A stretch of DNA of 64,000 nucleotides from Candidatus Thiodiazotropha endoloripes (lineage in GTDB: Bacteria; Pseudomonadota; Gammaproteobacteria; Chromatiales; Chromatiaceae): positions 1,591,970 through 1,655,969 of the forward strand of contig NZ_LVJW01000006.1 of assembly GCF_001708965.1 (NCBI RefSeq), written 5' to 3'. The notes under the pieces are model-generated. The model made no database searches. It was not told the origin of the DNA and saw only the letters and a list, made by a program, of their open reading frames with translations. Shown here piece after piece: positions 33,711-45,102 of the stretch. Both the position numbers and the translations under genes were made by a program. Each line of letters opens with the position of its first letter. Position 1 is the stretch's first letter.

Positions 33711-36700
33711 TCAGTGTACGGCGGACTTGTCCGGTGTGATGATCTCGTTCAGGACTTCAGCCAATGGCCTTGGTTTGCCGAAGTGGTAGCCCTGTCCGTA
33801 ATCGACACCCATATGTTTCAACGCCATAGCGGTCGTCTCATCCGAGACAAATTCCGCGATTACCCGTTTTTCCATGAAATGGGCGATTTCGGTAATCGAG
33901 CTGATCATCGCATAATCCGCCGGTTTGTTGAGAATCTCCCGCACGAAGATGCCATCGATTTTGACGTAGTCCACCGGGAAATCCTTCAGGTATGAGAAAG
34001 AGGCGTAACCGGAGCCGAAATCGTCCAGGGAGAATGCGCAGCCGAGTTCACGGATCTCATTGATGGCGGCTGCCGTATCGCTGATATCCCCAACCAGGGC
34101 CGTTTCGGTGATCTCAAAACCAAAATGTTTGGTCTCCAGAGAGGTGTCTTTGATGCGCTCGATCAGCAACCGCTTGAAGTCCAGGTCCCCGAGGGATTTG
34201 CCGGAGAGGTTGATGGAGAAGCTCTGTCCGTCGGGGAGTTGGTTGGCAAAGGGTTCCAGCTGTTTGAAAAAGGCCTCCACCACCCAACGATCCACATCCC
34301 GCATCAAATCATAGGTTTCCGCTGCCTCGATGAAGCCCTGGGGTGACATGATTTCACCGTTTTCATTGCGTACCCGTAGCAGGATCTCATGATGGTGCGA
34401 TGTCAGTTGGTTGGATTGCAGGGGGACGATCGGTTGAACAAACAGCTCCAAGCGACCTTTGGCCAACGCCTCTTTGATGGCGGGTAGGGATTCCACCAAC
34501 TGCTGGCGCTGCTGATAGACCGAATCGCTCTTCAGGTAGATGCGGGTACAGTTACCGCCGCCCTGTTTGGCCATGTTGCAGGCAGCCAGTGCGGCTTGCA
34601 TCAGTTTGTCCGCTTTTTGGTCGCTGCTGTCGATTTCAACGATACCGACACTGGCGGTGGTCGGAATCATACGCCCTTGCCAATCAAATGCAGTCTCATC
34701 AATCGTCTGACGCAGCATCTCTGCGGCCTGATAGCCGGCCTCCAGACTCTCCTGCTTCAAAAGCAGCGAGAATTCATCGTCACCAATACGACCCAAAGCA
34801 CCACCTTCCGGCAGATAGCTGAGCAGGATGTCAGTGACGGTCTGTAACAGCTTGTCTCCCCCCTCGAATCCGCACAGATCGTTCACTACCTGAAATCTGT
34901 CCAGGTCGATCTGCAGCAGGATGCCGCTGTCTGTCTCTGTCTGATTGAGGTATTTGCTCACTTCAGCTTCGAAAGCCCGACGGTTGTAGAGCCCGGTGAG
35001 CGAATCGATCTCGGATTCCTGTTTGAAGTCACTGTAACTGTTGGCAAGCATGGTTTCGATGGTGCGTTCCACGATCGGTTTGGCGGAAGACTCCATCACC
35101 CTGATCTGTTGATCGGCAAAGCGGCTTGCCAGCCTGTCCAGGGATTCATCGAGTGCTTTGAAACCATCCCCGTCGACCAGCAGATAGCGGTCTGTTTGCG
35201 GATTTTTCCAGGCCAGACTGAGGACATTGAGCTGGCCTTTCTGATTCTGTTTGACCAACCAGGTATCCAGTTCGATCTTGTTCACCGTGTGGCGCCACTG
35301 AACGTCTGTCCTGGACTGGCCATGGTCCGCATGATCAATGTTCATGCCTTGAAAATAGTGGTGAAGATAGGCTTCGTTTACTTCGATCCGCAGGTCGGGG
35401 AACTGGTCGCCTTCCGCGCCGATCTCGAGCAGTCGTTGTAACTCCTGTTCGAATGACTTGGCCTGTTCGGCGTAGATCGGATAGTCCGTGAAGCCTTTGC
35501 GAATCATCGTCATCATCGCCTGTTGCTGCTTGGTGGTCAGCTGATGTTTTCCTGGTTTATCCGAAAAGATTCGATGCAGCAGCTCAACGATCTGCAGATA
35601 GCCTTGCCAACCTTTCTCATCCGCTTTTTCCAGGACTGCGGTCTGTACCATCAGATTGACCCAGCCGAAGCGAAACAGTTTGTCGACGATCGGTGAGATG
35701 GTCTGGTTGAGCAGGGCCTTTGAGAGTGCCTGGTAGGTAGTCAACTGCGCCCGCCGGAGTTTTTCATCCTTGAGGCAGCGGGAGATCGAGAGTTTTCGGT
35801 TGGCTTCGAAACGGCTGCGTTGTTCGCTCAACAGTCGCTCCAGTTCACTGCTGACCTCATCCACGTGATTGAACTTGCCGCTCTCCACGGCTTCGGTCAT
35901 CTTGATCAGCTGCTGAGTATCCCGGTCACGCAGTAACGAATGTTGATTTCCCCGATTGACATAGGGTTTCAGACATTCGATGGTATCGAGCAGCCGTCTT
36001 ACCGGATGGTCGCTGTTCTCCAGCAGGCTGGTATCCTGCAGTACCGCTTCGATGATGAGAAATTTAAGACTGCCCATCAGCTCCCGTAACTGATCGGTAA
36101 TCAATGGATCCTCACTCAGGGTGGCGACCAGCTCCTCACCGGCACCGATTGCCGCCCGAGCTTCAGCAGAGAGCTGGATCGGCTTTGAGCTCTCCTCCTG
36201 AATCATGTTCTCGATCTGCTGTTGCAGGGTGGCGGCCTGAAGTCTTGAGAGGGAGGCCAGGCTGGTCATGACCTCCTTGCGTTCATCGTCCGACATGCCT
36301 TGGGTTGGTTCCTGGGCGTCACTGTCGGGGTGGAGGTTACTGAGTTTGCTCAGATGGTCGATCGGGGTGTTTTGGATGCTAGGCGCGTCACTGCTTTTGA
36401 TGATTGTCCACGCACCCTGGGCTTGGTTTTCAAGGCCATCGATGTGGGCTTTGTTAATCTGTTTCAACAGATTTTCGTAGAAGCGGTTCAAGCCATTCAG
36501 CAGGGTGCTGCGAAATGCAATCAGTAATATGCGTGTGATTTTGGTATCGAACTGATAACCGTCCAGTATATTTTTAAAGATGGTCAGCAGGCTGATTGGG
36601 GCGATCGGATTGAGTTCGTTGTGTACGTTGCTGTGGCAGAGGTGGCTGAGGGCGGTCTCGATATGGTAGAGCGGACGGGAGACCTCGGATTCGGCCCGAC

Positions 36701-37427
36701 GGGCCACATCATTGACCAGAATCCAGGTTTCTATCTCCTGGGTCTCTACCAGGGACAATTCAGGGTTGTTGTCTGAGCTTGCGGCGGCTTCAATTGCGTT
36801 GCCTTCAATAAGATCGTTAAACCCATGTTCAAATTGTTCGATGAACTCTTGATTGAGTTTGCGTTGGTCCTTTTCCAGGCTGTTGAGCGCGAAAAAGAGA
36901 CCGGACTGCTCCTGGGGGTCGACCGTATCAAAAATGACTTTTTGCAGCTCCTTTTGAGCAACCGAGAAAAAATCGTTTAAACCGTGCTCCAGATAGGGTT
37001 TTGTCAGTTTCTTGATCTGATTCAGCAGATCCTGCTGCTGTTTTGGATCGTGATGTCGATCTGCAACCCTGATCTCCGAGTCGGGGCCGGGTGCCTGGTT
37101 GTGGGAGTAGAGCGACTCATAAAGTTTGATACCGCTGTCGTTTGTGAAAGAGAGCCCCAGGCCGCCATGGTCGAAATAGACAACCCGTGCCGGTACCTGT
37201 TGAGACTCCTGCGGGACATTGAGAAGGATCTCTTCCCGGTCGGCTTCCGAGATGTAGCCGTGGGGCAGGGCCTCATTGAGCCGGGTATCGCTGCAGCATA
37301 GATAGACGCCGCCACGGGAAAAGTTGAGCATCCGGCAGTCATCAAAGCTCTCGGATTGATATTCGATTACCACAGGAATATCAATTTTCAAGCGTGGGTG
37401 GCGGCGGCGATTCCTTTGATCTTTCAA
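33711..37427 (-). CDS. PilZ-DUF1631-GGDEF-EAL c-di-GMP signalling protein
   Basis: A very large cytoplasmic protein (1238 residues). An N-terminal PilZ domain (RRRHPRLKI and NFSRGGVYL, the c-di-GMP-binding pattern) is followed by a long helical DUF1631 region (about 140-790). A GGDEF domain starts at about 812 (DSLTGLYNRRAF) and its signature at about 884 reads RIGDDEF, so the second Gly is Asp. The EAL domain has EILLR at about 1014 instead of EAL. INLSGKSL, FEITETALV, SLDDFGSGYA (about 1137) and VKIDG are kept, so phosphodiesterase activity is plausible while cyclase activity is doubtful. It starts with a TTG preceded by AAGGA. Confidence 0.9.
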   Translation of the reverse strand: MKDQRNRRRHPRLKIDIPVVIEYQSESFDDCRMLNFSRGGVYLCCSDTRLNEALPHGYISEADREEILLNVPQESQQVPARVVYFDHGGLGLSFTNDSGIKLYESLYSHNQAPGPDSEIRVADRHHDPKQQQDLLNQIKKLTKPYLEHGLNDFFSVAQKELQKVIFDTVDPQEQSGLFFALNSLEKDQRKLNQEFIEQFEHGFNDLIEGNAIEAAASSDNNPELSLVETQEIETWILVNDVARRAESEVSRPLYHIETALSHLCHSNVHNELNPIAPISLLTIFKNILDGYQFDTKITRILLIAFRSTLLNGLNRFYENLLKQINKAHIDGLENQAQGAWTIIKSSDAPSIQNTPIDHLSKLSNLHPDSDAQEPTQGMSDDERKEVMTSLASLSRLQAATLQQQIENMIQEESSKPIQLSAEARAAIGAGEELVATLSEDPLITDQLRELMGSLKFLIIEAVLQDTSLLENSDHPVRRLLDTIECLKPYVNRGNQHSLLRDRDTQQLIKMTEAVESGKFNHVDEVSSELERLLSEQRSRFEANRKLSISRCLKDEKLRRAQLTTYQALSKALLNQTISPIVDKLFRFGWVNLMVQTAVLEKADEKGWQGYLQIVELLHRIFSDKPGKHQLTTKQQQAMMTMIRKGFTDYPIYAEQAKSFEQELQRLLEIGAEGDQFPDLRIEVNEAYLHHYFQGMNIDHADHGQSRTDVQWRHTVNKIELDTWLVKQNQKGQLNVLSLAWKNPQTDRYLLVDGDGFKALDESLDRLASRFADQQIRVMESSAKPIVERTIETMLANSYSDFKQESEIDSLTGLYNRRAFEAEVSKYLNQTETDSGILLQIDLDRFQVVNDLCGFEGGDKLLQTVTDILLSYLPEGGALGRIGDDEFSLLLKQESLEAGYQAAEMLRQTIDETAFDWQGRMIPTTASVGIVEIDSSDQKADKLMQAALAACNMAKQGGGNCTRIYLKSDSVYQQRQQLVESLPAIKEALAKGRLELFVQPIVPLQSNQLTSHHHEILLRVRNENGEIMSPQGFIEAAETYDLMRDVDRWVVEAFFKQLEPFANQLPDGQSFSINLSGKSLGDLDFKRLLIERIKDTSLETKHFGFEITETALVGDISDTAAAINEIRELGCAFSLDDFGSGYASFSYLKDFPVDYVKIDGIFVREILNKPADYAMISSITEIAHFMEKRVIAEFVSDETTAMALKHMGVDYGQGYHFGKPRPLAEVLNEIITPDKSAVH

Positions 37428-37767
37428 AGCTGTTGTCCTTTGGCGTTAAGTCCATTTAATCCTTAGTGGTATTAGGGGTAAGCGGTTTGCTGTTGTTGAT
37501 CCCTAAATTAACTATAGGGTTATCGGCAGCGTGTGTGTTTGGCTTTAGTCAATGGATGGCGTACTGATTGGGGGAATTGTTAAATTATGTTCTGTTATGA
37601 GCGGCTTGTATGGATCCAAAACAACCGCCCCTGATCCATTCAAGGTTGGCAATGGATGGATCGAAAGCGCAGAATAGTGGTCAGTTTTAATGTCAGAAAC
37701 CTGGGGCCTCTGAACAGATCCCATCACTAAAACCAAAACTGACAACCTGTGGACCTGTCTCAATACC
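37428..37767. other. Divergent promoter region
   Basis: A 340-bp gap between the GGDEF-EAL gene (minus) and the M48 peptidase gene (plus). AT-rich in 37430-37600. No gene, riboswitch-like fold or strong promoter was recognised. Confidence 0.4.
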
Positions 37768-39247
<1,480 letters not shown>

Positions 39248-39318
39248 CAGGTTCAAGGATTGGATCTCGACCCCACAAGCTATACTATAGCGACCCTAAT
39301 TTTGAACCGGGACTGACA

Positions 39319-40668
39319 ATGGCCGGAAAACTCTACATCAAAACCTTCGGTTGCCAGATGAATGAATACGATTCATCACGCATGGCGGATGGCCTGCGCG
39401 TGGCCGCCGGACTGGAGCTGACGGAGAATCCGGAAGAGGCGGATGTGCTGCTGCTCAATACCTGTTCGATCCGGGAAAAGGCGCAGGAGAAGGTCTTCTC
39501 CCAGCTGGGGCGCTGGCGTCCCTGGAAAGAGCGCAATCCCGCCCTGATTATCGGTGTGGGGGGGTGCGTGGCCAGCCAGGAGGGTGACGCAATTCGTCAG
39601 CGCGCCCCCTATGTGGATCTGGTTTTCGGCCCTCAGACCCTGCACAGACTGCCGGAGATGGTGCAGCAGGTGCGCCGGGAGCATGCCCCTCTGGTCGATG
39701 TCAGCTTCCCGGAGATCGAGAAGTTCGACCGGCTGCCGGAGCCCCGTGCCGAAGGACCGACCGCCTATGTCTCGGTGATGGAGGGGTGTTCCAAATACTG
39801 CACCTACTGCGTGGTGCCCTTTACCCGCGGTGAGGAGATCAGTCGCCCGTTCGACGATGTGATCGCCGAAGTGGCCGGACTGGCCGGGCAGGGAGTGAGG
39901 GAGATCCATCTGCTGGGGCAGAACGTGAATGCCTATCGGGGAGAGATGCATGAGGGGGGCGAGGCCGATCTGGCGCTGCTGATCGAGTATGTGGCCGCCA
40001 TCGAGGGTGTCGAGCGTATCCGCTTCACCACTTCCCATCCGGTTGAGTTTTCCGACAGCCTGATCGATGTCTACGCTCAGGTACCCGAACTGGTGAGTTT
40101 TCTCCATCTGCCGGTTCAGTCCGGTTCCGACCGGGTGCTGGCGATGATGAAGCGGGGCCATATGGCGGTGGAGTACAAGGCCAGGATTGCCCGGCTGCGC
40201 AAGGTGCGTCCCGATATCACCATCTCATCCGATTTCATCGTCGGTTTTCCCGGCGAGACCGAGGCGGATTTCGAGCAGACCCTGAAACTGATTGAGGAGG
40301 TCGGATTCGATCACTCCTACAGCTTCATCTACAGTCGTCGGCCGGGCACCCCGGCGGCGGATCTGCCCGATGATGTGCCGCTGGAGGTCAAGCAGCAGCG
40401 CCTGGAGCGGCTGCAACAGCTGATCAATACCCAGGCGCAGCGGATCAGTCGCCAGATGGTGGGTACCACCCAGCGGATTCTGGTGGAGCGGCCGGCGAAA
40501 AAGGATCCGTCTCAACTGGCGGGTCGCACTGAGAACAACCGGGTGGTCAACTTCACCGCCCCCGCTGATCTGATCGGTCAGTTTGTCGAGGTGCGGATTA
40601 CCGAGGCACTGCCCAACTCCCTGCGTGGCGAGTGGTTGGGACAGCTCAAGGAAAGCGCCGTTGGCTGA
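39319..40668 (+). CDS. miaB: tRNA-2-methylthio-N6-isopentenyladenosine synthase MiaB
   Basis: A radical-SAM enzyme of 449 residues that adds the methylthio group at position 37 of tRNAs reading UNN codons. The N-terminal UPF0004 domain holds Cys of the auxiliary cluster ([27 protein letters not shown]). The radical SAM motif is CSKYCTYC. The C-terminal TRAM domain follows from about 380 (GTTQRILVE...TENNRVVNF). It is the first gene of the block miaB-ybeZ-ybeY-corC with the next start overlapping its stop codon. Confidence 0.97.
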   Translation: MAGKLYIKTFGCQMNEYDSSRMADGLRVAAGLELTENPEEADVLLLNTCSIREKAQEKVFSQLGRWRPWKERNPALIIGVGGCVASQEGDAIRQRAPYVDLVFGPQTLHRLPEMVQQVRREHAPLVDVSFPEIEKFDRLPEPRAEGPTAYVSVMEGCSKYCTYCVVPFTRGEEISRPFDDVIAEVAGLAGQGVREIHLLGQNVNAYRGEMHEGGEADLALLIEYVAAIEGVERIRFTTSHPVEFSDSLIDVYAQVPELVSFLHLPVQSGSDRVLAMMKRGHMAVEYKARIARLRKVRPDITISSDFIVGFPGETEADFEQTLKLIEEVGFDHSYSFIYSRRPGTPAADLPDDVPLEVKQQRLERLQQLINTQAQRISRQMVGTTQRILVERPAKKDPSQLAGRTENNRVVNFTAPADLIGQFVEVRITEALPNSLRGEWLGQLKESAVG

Positions 40669-41635
40669 ACACCCTGACTCCCTGGATCTGGCCCTGGAGC
40701 CGGCCGACAACACCCGATTGGCCAATGTCTGCGGTCAACTGGATGAACACCTGCGGCTGATCGAAAGACGCCTCGGCATCGAGATCAACAACCGTGGCAA
40801 CCAGTTTCGTCTGATCGGTGAGAAGCACGCCATTCAGGCCGGTGAGCAGGTGCTGAACGATCTCTATCGCGCCGCCTCGAACGAACAGCTCGAACCGCAG
40901 CGGGTACATCTTTTCCTGCAGCAGGCAGGGGTGGATGAGCTGCTGGATCAGAATCGGGGCAGCGACCTGCCGGAGACAGTGATCAAGACCCGTCGGGGTC
41001 TGGTGCGTCCCCGGGGTGCGAATCAGAAAGAGTACCTGCACAAGGTGCTGACCCACGATATCAATTTCGGTGTCGGCCCGGCCGGTACCGGTAAAACCTA
41101 TCTGGCGGTGGCCAGTGCGGTGGATGCCCTGGAGCGGGATCAGGTCAGACGTATCCTGCTGGTCAGGCCGGCCGTGGAGGCTGGCGAGCGACTGGGCTTT
41201 CTGCCGGGTGATCTGTCACAGAAAATCGATCCCTATCTGCGTCCGCTCTACGATGCGCTCTACGAGATGCTCGGTTTTGAAAAGGTCGCCAAGCTGGTGG
41301 AGCGTAACATCATCGAGATTGCCCCATTAGCCTACATGCGTGGGCGTACCCTCAACGAGTCCTTTGTGATTCTGGATGAGGCGCAAAACACCACTCCCGA
41401 GCAGATGAAAATGTTTCTGACCCGGATCGGTTTCGGCTCCACCGCTGTGATAACCGGCGATGTGACCCAGATCGATCTGCCCAGAGGTCAGCAGTCGGGA
41501 TTACGCCAGGTGACCGAGGTTCTGGCCCATGTCGAGGGGATCAGCTTTACCTTTTTCAACGCACGGGATGTGGTGCGCCATCCGGTGGTGCAGCGGGTCG
41601 TGCGCGCCTACGACGAGTTCGATCAGCGTAACTGA
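40661..41635 (+). CDS. ybeZ: PhoH-family ATPase YbeZ
   Basis: A cytoplasmic protein of 324 residues, an ATPase linked to RNA processing with YbeY. An N-terminal KH-like region is followed by Walker [31 protein letters not shown] and Walker [22 protein letters not shown]. The start is inferred: a TTG at 40661 overlaps the miaB stop and AAGGAAAG lies about 8 nt before it; no ATG fits. The gene is followed closely by ybeY. Confidence 0.94.
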   Translation: MAEHPDSLDLALEPADNTRLANVCGQLDEHLRLIERRLGIEINNRGNQFRLIGEKHAIQAGEQVLNDLYRAASNEQLEPQRVHLFLQQAGVDELLDQNRGSDLPETVIKTRRGLVRPRGANQKEYLHKVLTHDINFGVGPAGTGKTYLAVASAVDALERDQVRRILLVRPAVEAGERLGFLPGDLSQKIDPYLRPLYDALYEMLGFEKVAKLVERNIIEIAPLAYMRGRTLNESFVILDEAQNTTPEQMKMFLTRIGFGSTAVITGDVTQIDLPRGQQSGLRQVTEVLAHVEGISFTFFNARDVVRHPVVQRVVRAYDEFDQRN

Positions 41636-41643
41636 CCACCCCC

Positions 41644-42108
41644 ATGAGCAACTTCAAGTTGGAGATACAACGGATTGTCGAGGATTCGGAGGCCAGCCCC
41701 TCAGATCGGCAACTGTCTGCCTGGGCCGAGGCCGCCTTGGGCGAATCCGACCACCAGGTGGAGATGGTGATCCGCATCGTCGATGAGTCGGAGAGTCGGC
41801 AGCTGAACCGGGACTATCGAGGCATGGACAAGCCGACCAATGTCCTCTCATTTCCATTTGAATCGCCGCCGGAAGTCGCGCTTCCGCTGCTTGGCGACCT
41901 GGTGATATGTGCCCCTGTGGTCTCAGCAGAGGCGCGTCAACAGAACAAAACCCTAGAGGCCCACTGGGCGCATATGGTGGTTCACGGCACCCTTCACCTG
42001 CAGGGTTATGACCACCAGGATGATCAACAGGCGCAATTGATGGAAGATAAGGAACGACAGATCCTTCAGGCGCTCAATTTTTCCAATCCATACACAGATG
42101 AGAAGTAA
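41644..42108 (+). CDS. ybeY: Endoribonuclease YbeY (rRNA maturation factor)
   Basis: A zinc-dependent single-strand endoribonuclease of 154 residues for 16S rRNA 3'-end maturation and ribosome quality control. The zinc motif [11 protein letters not shown] is intact. [14 protein letters not shown] and [11 protein letters not shown] are family signatures. Its stop overlaps the corC start (TAATG), so translation is coupled. Confidence 0.97.
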   Translation: MSNFKLEIQRIVEDSEASPSDRQLSAWAEAALGESDHQVEMVIRIVDESESRQLNRDYRGMDKPTNVLSFPFESPPEVALPLLGDLVICAPVVSAEARQQNKTLEAHWAHMVVHGTLHLQGYDHQDDQQAQLMEDKERQILQALNFSNPYTDEK

Positions 42109-42725
42109 TGAACAGCGAAGACCGATCAGGTAACGGTTCCTCCAATCGTTGGCTGGAACGCATCAGCCGAATGTTTGGCAGCGAACCGCAAGACAAGGAA
42201 GAGATCTACAATCTGCTGAAGGAGGCGAGTGAGCGGGAGTTGCTCGATGATGACGCCCTGAGCATGATGGAAGGGGCGATGCTGGTCTCCGAGCGGCGGG
42301 CCAGGGACGTGATGACCCCAAGGGCCAAACTGGAGGTGGTGCGGGCGGCTGATGACCTGGACGAGGTATTGCGGGTCGCCATCGATTCGGCCCACTCCCG
42401 GATGCCGGTGATCGGCGAGGATGTGGATGAGGTGCTGGGAATGCTGCTGTCCAAGGATCTGCTGCCATTCTTTCAGAAACAGCAGCGGGATCGCTTCGAT
42501 ATCAATGAAGTGATGCGTGAGGCGTTGTTCGTGCCTGAAGCGATGCGTCTCAATCAACTTTTAAAGAATCTGAAAAAGAGCCGTAATCACATGGCAGTGG
42601 TTGTCGACGAATATGGTTCCACGGCTGGTGTGGTGACCCTGGAAGATCTGCTTGAACAGATCGTCGGCGAGATTGAGGATGAGCACGATATCCCGGAGGA
42701 AGATGAGGTAAACCCAGTCACCTGA
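42108..42725 (+). CDS. CorC-like CBS-domain protein lacking the C-terminal domain
   Basis: A protein of 205 residues. The N-terminus and the CBS pair (RARDVMTPRAKLEVV..., HSRMPVIGEDVDEVLGMLLSKDLL, VVDEYGSTAGVVTLEDLLEQIVGEIEDEHD) match CorC/YbeX. Family members run to about 280-290 residues with a CorC_HlyC (transporter-associated) domain after the EIEDE motif. Here the frame ends 12 codons after it, and the 117 nt to hemerythrin shows no remnant. CorC is associated with magnesium/cobalt efflux and with ribosome homeostasis in this operon. The loss may be real or lineage-specific. Confidence 0.88.
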   Translation: MNSEDRSGNGSSNRWLERISRMFGSEPQDKEEIYNLLKEASERELLDDDALSMMEGAMLVSERRARDVMTPRAKLEVVRAADDLDEVLRVAIDSAHSRMPVIGEDVDEVLGMLLSKDLLPFFQKQQRDRFDINEVMREALFVPEAMRLNQLLKNLKKSRNHMAVVVDEYGSTAGVVTLEDLLEQIVGEIEDEHDIPEEDEVNPVT

Positions 42726-42841
42726 TAGTTAACGCTCAGGGGTTAAATGATTGCCGGATTATTACCAGGTATCGGTCAAGGATGCGTCGGCTTAGGGCTA
42801 TGCTTTAGGTATCAGTGGTGTGTCAGTAAGAGGGAATGACC

Positions 42842-43285
42842 ATGATCAACATTGAGTGGCACCATGAGTATGAAATCGGTAATGAGCGGATCGATTTCGA
42901 GCATAGGATTTTTCTGGGTTTGATCAGTGATGCATCCCTGGCCCTGGATCTCAATCTGGATCGCCAGCGTATCCTCCAGCACCTTGAAGAGGTTAAACAA
43001 TACGCCATTTTTCACTTCATAAGTGAAGAGAATATCATGCTCGATATCGACTATCCGGAACTGCAAACCCACCAACAAGAGCATCAGGTGTTACTTGCCC
43101 GCTTGACCGATAAAATACACCAGTATCGAAACGAGGTGCTCGATCTGGAGGCGATCGTTGAATTCCTGTTTGAATGGTTCGCCCTGCATACCACTCAGGT
43201 CGATACCCGGATCGGGCATTATCTGAAGTCATCCAATAAAACTGCTGCGTTTCCGTTTCCTCCGCAGACTTTAAGGGGCCACTGA
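42842..43285 (+). CDS. Bacteriohemerythrin
   Basis: A cytoplasmic di-iron O2-binding protein of 147 residues. Hemerythrin ligand motifs: WHHEYEIGNERIDFEHR with the first His, HFISEENIM with His and Glu, THQQEHQ and FALHTTQVD with His and Asp. ATG at 42842 follows GAGGG at proper spacing; an ATG two codons earlier is too close to it. The gene is inserted between corC and lnt. It may store or sense oxygen. Confidence 0.92.
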   Translation: MINIEWHHEYEIGNERIDFEHRIFLGLISDASLALDLNLDRQRILQHLEEVKQYAIFHFISEENIMLDIDYPELQTHQQEHQVLLARLTDKIHQYRNEVLDLEAIVEFLFEWFALHTTQVDTRIGHYLKSSNKTAAFPFPPQTLRGH

Positions 43286-43451
43286 GTATTTTATGAAGCG
43301 ACAGATTGCCGCCAAAACAGAACGCTTGGGTAGGACACGAAGTGATGGAATTTGTACCATGAATCGGCGTGCTATAAGCGACACTCTGTACGGCTCAAAA
43401 GCCAACAGGGGCTGCTTGGAAATCTTGCAGGAGCCCACCAGCAGGTAGTGC

Positions 43452-44963
43452 ATGAATGATCCTGGTATGAGCCGTTTGCTGTTACGCACACCTGCTGTTT
43501 TCGCTGCCCTGGCCGGTGGATTGACCACCCTGGCCTTTGCACCCTTCGATCTCTGGATCATAGCAGTGCTGGGTCCGATGCTGCTGTTTCTGATCTGGCA
43601 GAAGAGCGCTGGCCCCACTTTCAAGAGCGGTTTTTTCTACGGCTTCGGATTGCTCGGCACAGGCGTCTCCTGGCTCTATGTCAGCATTGCCCAGTTCGGT
43701 GAACTGGGTTGGCTGTTTCCGCTGATCATTACCCTGGGATTCATCCTTGTAATCTCCCTCTACTACGGTCTTGTCGGCTGGCTGGCCGGGCGATTTCATG
43801 GTTTCAGCGCAGGCCATAAACTGGCTCTGATCTATCCGGCTCTCTGGGTATTGATGGAGTGGTTCCGGGGCTGGTTTTTAACCGGCTTTCCCTGGTTGCA
43901 GCCCGGCTACTCCCAACTCGATTCGCCGCTTGCCGGATATGCCCCGTTGCTGGGTGTGCTGGGGGTGAGCTGGATGGTGATTCTCAGCGCGGGACTGCTC
44001 AGCTGTCTGTTGACCTGTAGGGTCGGTCGGCCGTGGCGGGTGACTGCGCTGGCGCTGATCTGGCTGGCAGGCTGGTGGTTCACGGATATCGAATGGAGTC
44101 GGCCCGCCGGCGAGCCCTTATCGGTGGCGCTGATCCAGGGCAACATTCCACAGGCGCAAAAGTGGCTGCCGGAGCAGTTGTCGCCAAGTCTGGTGCTGTA
44201 TGCCAACCTGACCAAGGAGAACCTGGACAGGGATCTGATCATCTGGCCGGAGACGGCGGTTTCAGCCTTTCAGTTTCAGGTGGAAGAGGCTTTTATCGTA
44301 CCCCTGGAGAGGCGTGTCAGGGAGTCGGGTTCCAATCTGGTGTTCGGTGTGGTGCAGATGGACCAGCAGCGGGATAACTACTACAACGCCCTGGTCTCCC
44401 TGGGCAACGAGGAGCGCGACCACTACTACAAAGGTCATCTGGTGCCGTTCACCGAATATCTGCCGCTGAAGTCCCTGCTGTGGCCTCTGGTGGATCTGTT
44501 CACCATCCCGATGTCGGATTTCTCGGCACGACAGGCACGCAAACCATTGATGCGGGTTGGCGATCATACGGTGGGTATGTCGATCTGTTATGAGGATGCT
44601 TTCGGTAGCGAAATGATCCAGGCACTGCCTGAGGCGGCCTATCTGATCAATGTCAGCAACGATGCCTGGTTCGGTGACTCACTGGCCCCTCATCAACATC
44701 TGCAGATCGCCCGCATGCGCGCCCTGGAGAGCAGTCGCTATCTGTTACGATCGACCAATACCGGTGTCTCGGCGATCATTGCGCCGAGTGGCAAACTTGG
44801 GGCTGTCTCACCGCTGCTCGAAGAGGATGTCCTGCAAGGTGAGATTGTGCCCTTGAGTGGTCAAACCCCATATGCCCGGATTGGCAATCCGGCAGTTCTG
44901 CTGCTGTTACTGATGAGCCTGATTCCGGCCTTGGTTGGGGGCATTGCAAAGCGTGGTCGCTGA
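43452..44963 (+). CDS. lnt: Apolipoprotein N-acyltransferase
   Basis: An inner-membrane enzyme of 503 residues that adds the third acyl chain to lipoproteins on the periplasmic side. Several N-terminal helices (about residues 15-200) are followed by a nitrilase-like domain. The catalytic triad is visible: Glu in IWPETAVSAF, Lys in YYKGHLVPFTEYLPL, and Cys in MSICYEDAFG. A last helix lies at the C-terminus. It normally lies right after corC; hemerythrin separates the two here. Confidence 0.97.
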   Translation: MNDPGMSRLLLRTPAVFAALAGGLTTLAFAPFDLWIIAVLGPMLLFLIWQKSAGPTFKSGFFYGFGLLGTGVSWLYVSIAQFGELGWLFPLIITLGFILVISLYYGLVGWLAGRFHGFSAGHKLALIYPALWVLMEWFRGWFLTGFPWLQPGYSQLDSPLAGYAPLLGVLGVSWMVILSAGLLSCLLTCRVGRPWRVTALALIWLAGWWFTDIEWSRPAGEPLSVALIQGNIPQAQKWLPEQLSPSLVLYANLTKENLDRDLIIWPETAVSAFQFQVEEAFIVPLERRVRESGSNLVFGVVQMDQQRDNYYNALVSLGNEERDHYYKGHLVPFTEYLPLKSLLWPLVDLFTIPMSDFSARQARKPLMRVGDHTVGMSICYEDAFGSEMIQALPEAAYLINVSNDAWFGDSLAPHQHLQIARMRALESSRYLLRSTNTGVSAIIAPSGKLGAVSPLLEEDVLQGEIVPLSGQTPYARIGNPAVLLLLLMSLIPALVGGIAKRGR

Positions 44964-45102
44964 CCGGTTCAGGATTGGAAAAACGATTGGTTAAATTTGA
45001 GAATCACCACCGGATGACGAAGGTTCAAAAGCGTAATCTATTGTGATTGAATTAGCGTTAACAGGCCTTAGGGCCAGCAACTGACTACCCTTTGATTGAC
45101 AC

